From assembly GCA_023418435.1 (NCBI GenBank), contig JAEZZT010000097.1:1-6049 (forward strand): a stretch of DNA of 6,049 nt, written 5' to 3'. The notes beneath the pieces were generated by a model, which was given only the letters and a program-made list of their open reading frames with translations, searched no databases and was not told the origin of the DNA. The stretch comes from Bacillota bacterium (GTDB taxonomy: Bacteria; Bacillota; Negativicutes; Veillonellales; Negativicoccaceae). Below, in pieces: positions 1 to 5,402 of this stretch (within the stretch, counting starts at the first letter, position 1; every line of letters begins with the position of its first letter). The position numbers and the translations under genes are program-made.

Positions 1-359
1 CTGCCATGGAGCCTTGGGAAGTCGGCGGCCGATCGTTGGAGAACGGTCTACCGGCGCGCGATGCCATTCCGGCGGAAACGGTTCGGCAGGCTATACTTCC
101 TTTCATTGAACAATTGGCGGATGACATTGCCAATCTGTTGGCTGCGGCACGTCCCGAACTCTCGGAATGGGTTTATCGTCACGGGATTTTGGTGGTCGGC
201 GGTTGTGCCATGTTGAGAGGTCTGGGGGCGTACTTGACGAATCGTTTGGGAATCCCCGTCTATGTCGGTGACGATCCGCTGTATGCAGTTGCTATGGGTG
301 CCGGCAAGGCGTTGGCGGAAATGGATTTGTTCCGGGACTCATTGGGAGATCCGGGTTGA
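1..359 (+). CDS. MreB-family rod-shape actin homologue, C-terminal part (5' end outside window)
   Basis: Bacterial actin that polymerises under the inner membrane and directs lateral cell-wall synthesis. The reading frame is open to the left edge (an Ala codon precedes the Met at 6), so this is the last ~118 residues of a longer protein; the Met at 6 is internal. The text matches the MreB/Mbl C-terminus: GRSLENGLP (family GRxLxxGLP), then an amphipathic helix (AETVRQAILPFIEQL), then RHGILVVGGCAMLRGL, which is the second phosphate-binding loop (family form LTGGGALLRGL), and finally IPVYVGDDPLYAVAMGAGKAL, matching the usual IPV..A.DPL..VA.G.GKAL. The third Gly of the GGG loop is Cys here, which suggests a divergent paralogue rather than the main MreB. 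The stop is TGA at 357-359. Family assignment is secure; which paralogue (MreB, Mbl or MreBH) is not decidable from this fragment, so no symbol is given. Confidence 0.9.
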   Translation, partial: AMEPWEVGGRSLENGLPARDAIPAETVRQAILPFIEQLADDIANLLAAARPELSEWVYRHGILVVGGCAMLRGLGAYLTNRLGIPVYVGDDPLYAVAMGAGKALAEMDLFRDSLGDPG

Positions 360-365
360 TGGATA

Positions 366-374
366 TGATATAAT
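366..374 (+). promoter_or_regulatory. Extended -10 promoter for the lipoyl-fold/S55 unit
   Basis: TGATATAAT at 366-374 is a perfect TGnTATAAT extended -10 for the housekeeping sigma factor, placed just after the mreB-type stop codon. No good -35 hexamer lies 16-18 bases upstream, which is tolerable for extended -10 promoters. Initiation about seven bases after the element would fall near 381, leaving a leader of only about 12 bases that begins almost at the Shine-Dalgarno (GAGGTG, 381-386). The match is seen directly; promoter activity is inferred. Confidence 0.55.
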
Positions 375-392
375 ACGAGTGAGGTGATAACC

Positions 393-686
393 ATGAAGCA
401 AAAGAAAAGAATTTTGACGATGGCAGCCGCCTTGGCGGTTTTGGGAGTCATGGCAGTTGCTGCCCAGGCAGTCGTACATACCTCGGTGTTAGGCGGAAAA
501 GTAACCAAGGTCGTTCCGGCAGGAACTATGGTTCGTGAAGGAGATACGTTGGTAGAGGTCGAATCCTTGGCAGGCTCCATGCCGGCAGCGAGAGCGACCG
601 TAGATGGCAAGGTTGCCAAAGTGGAAGTGTCTCCCGGACAAACTGTTTCCCAAGGCACTGAAGTAGCCGTTGTAGAAACGAAATAA
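393..686 (+). CDS. Small exported biotinyl/lipoyl-like (barrel-sandwich) domain protein
   Basis: A 97-residue protein of unknown function. The ATG at 393 is chosen because GAGGTG at 381-386 sits six bases upstream; a GTG at 384 in the same frame lies inside that ribosome site and is unlikely to be used. Residues 1-7 are basic (MKQKKR), and residues 8-26 are hydrophobic and end AVAAQA, a probable signal peptide with cleavage near 23-26, or possibly a retained membrane anchor. Residues 34-95 look like the two half-repeats of the biotinyl/lipoyl fold: GKVTKVVPAGTMVREGDTLV and DGKVAKVEVSPGQTVSQGTEV, the same G.V..V.V..G..V..G..L pattern twice. The link between the halves (VESLAGSMPAARA) lacks the lysine that carries biotin or lipoate, so it is probably not a cofactor carrier; it resembles the barrel-sandwich part of HlyD-type adaptors instead. 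The TAA stop runs into the ribosome site of the next gene (nine bases between the genes), so the two are probably cotranscribed. Confidence 0.8.
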   Translation: MKQKKRILTMAAALAVLGVMAVAAQAVVHTSVLGGKVTKVVPAGTMVREGDTLVEVESLAGSMPAARATVDGKVAKVEVSPGQTVSQGTEVAVVETK

Positions 687-695
687 GGAGTTCAT

Positions 696-2660
696 ATGTG
701 GAATGCATTATGGCGCCAGCGGTCGGCATGGCTGCTGGCGTTGTTGTTTACATTGTTGACGCTGAGCCCCGTGCGGGCGGCGGAATTTATGCCGGTGGCG
801 GATATCCGTGAGGGAATGACGGGCATCGCCAAGACGGTAGTGCATGGAGATGAGATCTCCGAATTTCAAGTGCAAGTACTCGGCGTCCTGAAGCAGAGAG
901 GACCTTCAGGCGATTTGATCCTGGTCAAAGTGTCGGGCCCGGTGATTGACAAAACCGGCGGCATTGCGCAAGGGATGAGCGGAAGTCCAGTCTACATCGA
1001 CGGGAAATTGGTCGGTGCGATCGGTTACGGTTGGGGATTTGCGGACGGCCGTATCGGTATGGTGACACCGATTGAGGATATGCTCAAACTCTGGACGATC
1101 AAAGATGCACCCAAATTGAGTTTTATCAAGGATTTGCCGCAAGGACTGGTGCCGGTAGAAACGCCGCTCATGGCAACCGGCTATTCTACGGAGGCGTTGG
1201 ACTATTTGACCCGCAAATTGGCGCCGTACCATTTGGTACCTTATGCAACGGGCGGAGCCGGGAGCTATGATGACCACATGCATAGCTTGCAGCCGGGAAG
1301 CGCAGTGGCCGCTACCTTGGTGACCGGCGATTTGAAACTCGGCGCGATCGGCACCGTGACCTATGCGGATGAAAATAAAATAGTCGCCTTCGGACATCCT
1401 TTCCTGAAACGGGGCGCGATCCAGTACTACATGCACAACTCGTATATTTTCACGGTAGTGCCCTCGGTAAATTCCGCTTTCAAGATCGGTTCGATCGGAG
1501 CGGAAATCGGCCGGATCGAACAGGATCGCGGTGCGGGAATTGCGGGCACGGAGCATTTGGCGCCCAAGGCGATTCCGATGACGGTGACCGTTCGAGATAT
1601 GGACACCAAGGCGGAGCGCCGTGCGGATGTGCGCCTGGTGGATGATACCGATTTGACATCGGTCTTGGCCTCCACGACCGTTTACGATCTCGTCAAGAAG
1701 ACGATTGACCGCGGCGGCAGAGGTACGGTGACTTTTGATTACACCTTGCAGCCGAGAGATCCGAAGCAGAAAGCCTTTCATCGCCGCAATATGTACTATT
1801 CCTCGCGGAGTGTCAGTGAGAAAGCGGTAGATGAACTCTACAATGTCTTGGATATATTTGCGAAAAACAAATTTGCCGACTATGATTTGCGCAATATTCA
1901 AATGAATTTGACGGTGACTCAGGAGCGGCAAGTGGCGGAAATACTCGATGCCAAAGCCGTACCAGCCGTGGTAAGTCCGGGAGATAATATCTATATCCGC
2001 GTGCGTTTACTGCCGCATCGGGGACAGGAAATCTATCGGGATGTGGTCTTCCAAGTGCCCAAGGATCAGCCGTTGGGGGAAATGAATTTGGAAGTTCGCG
2101 GTGGGGGCGTCGTACCTTTGCCATACCTGATCCAAAAGCAACAGCTGAATCTGACTGATGAAATTTTGGCCAGATTGCGCAAGTACAAGAACTTTGAAGA
2201 TTTGCGCTCCAAGCTGGAAGATGAGGATCGGAACTACCAAATCGTGGTGGAAATCCTGGAAGACGGAGTCAGCATGATTCCCGATGAAGAGAAGAGCAGT
2301 TCCAAGGTCAAGATCCGCAATAAGGATAAAGAATCCATCCCCGGTTACTTGCATAAGGGGGAAAAAGCGGAATTGGGCGTGGACAAGGATGAAGAAAAGG
2401 AACATAAGAGTCGCGTCGATACGGAGTATGTCATTCGCGGCGACGGCCAATTCGTTTTCCAAGTCGTCAGTCCGGCCGAAAAAGAGAAAATGTTGCGTCG
2501 GTCTGCCAAGAAAAAAGATACCGTGCTTGCCAAAATGACAAAATCGGAGTCCGAAAAAGAAGAAGTGGTCGCGGAAAAATCGAAAGAAGATGCGGCCGAG
2601 TCAACCAAGGCGCAGGAAGTACAACTCTTGCAAAAGATAGCCAAGCATTATTCCGTCTAA
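696..2660 (+). CDS. Exported SpoIVB-family S55 peptidase-domain protein
   Basis: A 654-residue envelope protein. The start is supported by AAGGAG at 685-690, five bases before ATG. Residues 8-29 form a signal peptide (RQRSAWLLALLF... SPVRAAE; cleavage likely after VRA or RAA). The S55 region covers about 35-300. GGIAQGMSGSPVY (88-100) holds the presumed nucleophile Ser95 in the same G-x-S-G-S-P setting as SpoIVB, followed by IDGKLVGAI and TPIEDML. Later come LGAIGTVTY (215-223), AFGHPF with presumed catalytic His234, and IGRIEQDRGAGIAGT (271-285). The Ser block precedes the His block, opposite to SpoIVB. A beta-rich middle (about 300-475) and a Lys/Glu-rich tail (about 525-654) follow; the tail is probably flexible, with one hydrophobic strand at TEYVIRGDGQFVFQV (576-590). 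SpoIVB itself is a serine peptidase in sporulation signalling, but this longer form need not share that role, and protease activity is unproven. A strong terminator directly follows the TAA stop. The mla operon downstream suggests an envelope job. Confidence 0.87.
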   Translation: MWNALWRQRSAWLLALLFTLLTLSPVRAAEFMPVADIREGMTGIAKTVVHGDEISEFQVQVLGVLKQRGPSGDLILVKVSGPVIDKTGGIAQGMSGSPVYIDGKLVGAIGYGWGFADGRIGMVTPIEDMLKLWTIKDAPKLSFIKDLPQGLVPVETPLMATGYSTEALDYLTRKLAPYHLVPYATGGAGSYDDHMHSLQPGSAVAATLVTGDLKLGAIGTVTYADENKIVAFGHPFLKRGAIQYYMHNSYIFTVVPSVNSAFKIGSIGAEIGRIEQDRGAGIAGTEHLAPKAIPMTVTVRDMDTKAERRADVRLVDDTDLTSVLASTTVYDLVKKTIDRGGRGTVTFDYTLQPRDPKQKAFHRRNMYYSSRSVSEKAVDELYNVLDIFAKNKFADYDLRNIQMNLTVTQERQVAEILDAKAVPAVVSPGDNIYIRVRLLPHRGQEIYRDVVFQVPKDQPLGEMNLEVRGGGVVPLPYLIQKQQLNLTDEILARLRKYKNFEDLRSKLEDEDRNYQIVVEILEDGVSMIPDEEKSSSKVKIRNKDKESIPGYLHKGEKAELGVDKDEEKEHKSRVDTEYVIRGDGQFVFQVVSPAEKEKMLRRSAKKKDTVLAKMTKSESEKEEVVAEKSKEDAAESTKAQEVQLLQKIAKHYSV

Positions 2661-2663
2661 AAA

Positions 2664-2689
2664 GTCGGTCCCTCGGGGCCGGCTTTTTT
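2664..2689 (+). terminator. Rho-independent terminator after the S55 gene
   Basis: GTCGGTCC (2664-2671) pairs with GGGCCGGC (2676-2683) around the four-base loop CTCG, giving an eight-pair GC-rich stem with two G-U pairs, followed by six T at 2684-2689. The A run at 2659-2663, which overlaps the TAA stop, can pair with the T run and lengthen the stem. It begins only three bases after the stop codon and separates the S55 unit from the mla operon. Confidence 0.93.
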
Positions 2690-2735
2690 ATTCGCATATA
2701 AGTAAGCGCTTTTTATCCGCAATATTGTTGCGATG

Positions 2736-2744
2736 TGTTAAAAT
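2736..2744 (+). promoter_or_regulatory. Probable extended -10 promoter of the mla operon
   Basis: TGTTAAAAT at 2736-2744 matches the extended -10 form TGnTATAAT with one mismatch. It lies between the upstream terminator and mlaE, as a promoter must if the terminator is effective. No convincing -35 hexamer is seen at normal spacing. Initiation would fall near 2751, giving a leader of about 16 bases containing GGAGGT (2758-2763). The rest of the 106-base gap holds the terminator and an 8-base palindrome (AAGCGCTT, 2704-2711). Confidence 0.5.
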
Positions 2745-2766
2745 AAAAAGATAGAGTGGAGGTATT

Positions 2767-3528
2767 ATGCATTTTTTAACCGGTCTGGGCGCAACAACGA
2801 TTTATATTTTCGAGCAGGTAGGTCGTGCCGTCAAGCTTTTGTGGGCGACCTGGCTTCGTGTGCCGCAATGGAATTGTCGTGAGACCTTTAAACAAATGTA
2901 CTTGTTGGGGGTGGCGTCATTCCCGATCGTCAGCTTGACCCTGTTGTTTACCGGTATGGTCATGACGATTCAAATTGCCTCCGAACTCATTCGCTATGGC
3001 GGACAATTTACGATCGGTGCGATCGTTTCCTTGGCCATGGGCAGAGAATTGGGACCGGTACTATGCGGTGTTGTTTTGGCCGGCCGAGGCGGTGCGGCGA
3101 TTACCGCTGAAATCGGTACGATGAAAGTGACCGAACAAATTGACGCCTTGCGCTGTTTGGCAACCGATCCGATCACGTACTTGGCAGTGCCGCGTATGCT
3201 GGCCTGCATGCTGATGCTGCCGCTCCTGGACGTACTCGGTTTGGTCATCGGTACTTTCGGGGGTATGTTGGTGGCGACTTTGGTCAGTGATGTATCCGCC
3301 TATACGTATTGGCATTCGATTGAAACTTTTGTGGGGCCGAAAGATGTCTACATGGGCATGATCAAGACGATTTTCTTCGGTATGATCGTCGCCATTGTCG
3401 GTTGTGACCGCGGAATGCATTGCCAAGCGGGTGCAGAAGGCGTAGGCAAAGCAACAACGCAAACGGTGGTGTATTCCATGATTATGATTTTTGCAGTCAA
3501 TTATCTTTTGTCCAATATTTTGTTTTGA
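2767..3528 (+). CDS. mlaE: MlaE-family ABC transporter permease (phospholipid trafficking)
   Basis: Inner-membrane permease subunit of an MCE-type lipid transporter, 253 residues, the usual length. An amphipathic N-terminal helix (about 10-30) is followed by hydrophobic helices at about 46-72, 83-105, 143-172, 200-213 and 235-252. The family signature is clear: MGRELGPVLCGVVLAGRGGA (91-110) continuing into AEIGTMKVTEQIDAL (114-128), the cytoplasmic loop and coupling region of MlaE proteins, and AGAEGVGKATTQTVV (221-235) near the C-terminus. GGAGGT at 2758-2763 ends three bases before ATG, a short spacing. It heads a tight operon with mlaF, mlaD and tolC, separated from upstream genes by a terminator. 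It should act as a dimer with two MlaF ATPases and carry the MlaD ring on its periplasmic face. No MlaB-like STAS partner is encoded nearby. Transport direction cannot be told from sequence. Confidence 0.95.
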   Translation: MHFLTGLGATTIYIFEQVGRAVKLLWATWLRVPQWNCRETFKQMYLLGVASFPIVSLTLLFTGMVMTIQIASELIRYGGQFTIGAIVSLAMGRELGPVLCGVVLAGRGGAAITAEIGTMKVTEQIDALRCLATDPITYLAVPRMLACMLMLPLLDVLGLVIGTFGGMLVATLVSDVSAYTYWHSIETFVGPKDVYMGMIKTIFFGMIVAIVGCDRGMHCQAGAEGVGKATTQTVVYSMIMIFAVNYLLSNILF

Positions 3529-3537
3529 GGGTAAATA

Positions 3538-4284
3538 ATGATTCGTTTGGAACAAATCACCGTGCGTTTCGGCGAACGGACGATCTTGGACGGTATAGAT
3601 CTCGAAGTGCGCGACGGGGAAACCCTGGTCGTACTGGGGGCTTCCGGCTCCGGTAAATCGACGATTTTGCGCGTTATCATCGGCTTGGTCAAGCCGGATA
3701 GCGGCAGAGTGATCGTCGATGGTGAGGATATTACCGATTACAATGAAGTACAATGGAATCAAGTCCGTCGCAAGATGGGCATGGTGTTCCAATATTCGGC
3801 ACTTTTCGACTCCATGACGGTGGCTCAAAATGTAGCTTTCGGTTTGGAGCGAAATGCAGATATCGAGCCCGCGAGGATTCCCGATATCGTTGCGGACAAA
3901 TTAGCAAAAGTAGGTATGACGGGATGGGAAGATGCGATGCCCGGCAATCTCTCCGGAGGGATGAAGAAACGGGTCGGTTTGGCTCGGGCGATTGCCACGG
4001 ATCCCTCCGTGATTTTGTATGATGAGCCGACGGCCGGCTTGGATCCGATCCGAGCCGCTACAGTAGACCGCTTGATTCGCAATGCGCAGCAAGATTTGGG
4101 GGCCACTTCCATCGTGGTCACTCATGAATTGGTTTCGGCGGAGCGGGTCGCGGATAGAATGGCGTTATTGCATGAGGGGCAGTTTGTGGAGATTGCTCCG
4201 ACACAGGAATTTTTGCAATCTGAAAATCTCTTGGTGCAACAATTTTTGCGCGGGGAAGAAAGCATTGGGGAGGGAATGGCATGA
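3538..4284 (+). CDS. mlaF: MlaF-family ABC transporter ATPase
   Basis: Cytoplasmic ATPase that powers the MlaE permease, 248 residues with every motif intact: Walker A GASGSGKST (34-42), Q-loop VFQYSALFDS with Gln85, signature LSGGMKKRVGLARA (138-151), Walker B VILYDEP (158-164) with catalytic Glu163, D-loop AGLDP (166-170) and switch His196 in VVTHEL. LSGGMKKR together with FQYSALFDS is typical of the MlaF subfamily rather than of amino-acid or metal importers. It starts nine bases after the mlaE stop with GAGGGT just upstream. Its last codons overlap mlaD by four bases (ATGA at 4281-4284), which points to translational coupling and matched production of the two proteins. The C-terminal tail (about 232-248, LVQQFLRGEESIGEGMA) extends past the ATPase core; in E. 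coli a C-terminal MlaF segment helps dimer contact, but that role here is only inferred. Confidence 0.96.
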   Translation: MIRLEQITVRFGERTILDGIDLEVRDGETLVVLGASGSGKSTILRVIIGLVKPDSGRVIVDGEDITDYNEVQWNQVRRKMGMVFQYSALFDSMTVAQNVAFGLERNADIEPARIPDIVADKLAKVGMTGWEDAMPGNLSGGMKKRVGLARAIATDPSVILYDEPTAGLDPIRAATVDRLIRNAQQDLGATSIVVTHELVSAERVADRMALLHEGQFVEIAPTQEFLQSENLLVQQFLRGEESIGEGMA

Positions 4285-5390
4285 AGTGGTCGACAGAGGC
4301 CAAAGTCGGCGCGTTCACATTGGCCGGATTGATCACCTTGGCAGTGGTCATTGTCCAATTGACCGGCCTGGTATTGTTCGGCAAACCGGGCTATGAAATT
4401 CAAGGAGTGTTTTCCGAAGTACGGGGACTTACGCAAGGTAACTCGGTGCGGTATGCCGGAGTGGAAGTGGGACGTGTCGAAGAAGTGCGGGCCAATCCCC
4501 ACTCGGTAGATGTGCGCATGCGCATTTATAAAGATACGAGAATTCCCTTCGACTCAGACTTCAGCGTGGAATCCGACGGCATTATCGGTGAAAAATTCGT
4601 CAGCATCGTTCCCGGCAAATCCGCCGGCATTTTGGCTCCGGGAGATACCGTTTACGGAAGTCCTCCGGGCGGTATAGACGAGGTGTTGCGGGAAACGAAG
4701 AAGTTGTTGACGGCGACCCAGGAAACGATGGAAACGGTGAACAAAGTGTTGGGCGATCCGTCGACACAGGACTCCATTCGTGCAACGATCGCCAATGCCG
4801 AAACCATTTCCGAACAAATGCTCCTGCTCTCGTCCTCGGTACAAAAGTTGACGGAGCAAATGCAGGGCATCCTTTATCGCTTGGACGGCGATGGCAAAAC
4901 CACGGCGGATATTCGTTCGATTGCGGAGAATATGAGAGTAACCTCTGAAAACACGAGGCATTTATCCGACAAAGTTCGGACTTTAGTCTCCCGCCCGCTC
5001 TTTATCCCGGGAGAGGCGGAATTGCTTTATAACGCAACCAAGGGGAGAGCCTCTTTCAATACCAATTGGGACTTCGGTAGCAATACTTCGTTCACACGAA
5101 TCGGTGCGGAGGATATCAGCGACGGAACCAGCTTGAATTTCCAATACGGTCGCTCGAATGGTCCTTGGACAGGACGTTTCGGCGTGATTCGAGGCAAGCC
5201 GGGTGTCGGAGTCGATTACACGAGAAATAAATGGAAAATTACTGCGGATGTATATGATCTTCATGATTTGCAATATCGGGTGCGCGCTCGTTGGCAGGCC
5301 ATGCCGGAATGGTACCTGGTAGGGCAAACTATTCAGCCGCTGGATAGCGAGCATGGAGGCAATTATTTCGGAATCAATCATACATTTTAG
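4281..5390 (+). CDS. mlaD: MlaD-like MCE protein fused to a C-terminal outer-membrane beta-barrel
   Basis: Lipid-binding MCE subunit, 369 residues, about twice the length of E. coli MlaD. Order of parts: short cytoplasmic start; one membrane helix (about 11-33, AFTLAGLITLAVVIVQLTGL); MCE domain (about 38-112) with the hallmark GLTQGNSVRYAGVEVGRVEEV; a Pro/Gly link (SPPGG, 127-131); a long helical, coiled-coil-like stretch rich in Thr, Gln and Glu (about 132-236); and a beta-rich region (about 245-369) of short strands with alternating hydrophobic and aromatic residues (SLNFQYGR, KWKITADVYD, QYRVRARWQA, EWYLVGQTI) ending in NYFGINHTF. A C-terminal Phe is the usual outer-membrane barrel signal. 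The first half matches MlaD; the whole matches the MCE-barrel fusion reported in Veillonella parvula, thought to bridge both membranes. By family it should form a hexameric ring on MlaE. The start overlaps the mlaF stop. MlaA and MlaC genes are absent from the window. The barrel call rests on strand pattern and terminal residue only. Confidence 0.93.
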   Translation: MKWSTEAKVGAFTLAGLITLAVVIVQLTGLVLFGKPGYEIQGVFSEVRGLTQGNSVRYAGVEVGRVEEVRANPHSVDVRMRIYKDTRIPFDSDFSVESDGIIGEKFVSIVPGKSAGILAPGDTVYGSPPGGIDEVLRETKKLLTATQETMETVNKVLGDPSTQDSIRATIANAETISEQMLLLSSSVQKLTEQMQGILYRLDGDGKTTADIRSIAENMRVTSENTRHLSDKVRTLVSRPLFIPGEAELLYNATKGRASFNTNWDFGSNTSFTRIGAEDISDGTSLNFQYGRSNGPWTGRFGVIRGKPGVGVDYTRNKWKITADVYDLHDLQYRVRARWQAMPEWYLVGQTIQPLDSEHGGNYFGINHTF

Positions 5391-5402
5391 TGAGGAAGGG
5401 CG

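Noticed and set aside
6..8. ATG at 6 as the true start of the MreB-type gene
   Set aside because: The frame stays open to the left edge, and the text matches only the MreB C-terminal third, so this Met is internal.
384..392. GTG at 384 as start of the lipoyl-fold gene
   Set aside because: It lies within the Shine-Dalgarno that serves ATG 393 and has no ribosome site of its own at suitable spacing; a promoter start near 381 would leave almost no leader.
393..686. The small protein as biotin carboxyl carrier (oadC/mmdC type)
   Set aside because: The biotin site (A/V-M-K-M) is absent, there is an export signal, and no decarboxylase or carboxylase gene is nearby.
906..1931. 341-codon open frame on the minus strand across the S55 gene
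   Set aside because: It is antisense to a clearly coding gene with family motifs. Its translation is rich in His, Arg and Gln with no recognisable domain, as expected of a complement shadow.
696..2660. Calling the S55 gene spoIVB
   Set aside because: It is much longer than SpoIVB, lacks a recognisable PDZ domain, has the catalytic blocks in the opposite order, and no sporulation gene is in the window.
3061..3828. 255-codon open frame on the minus strand across mlaE and mlaF
   Set aside because: It covers two well-supported genes and the gap between them, has no recognisable motif and shows the same His/Gln-rich shadow composition.
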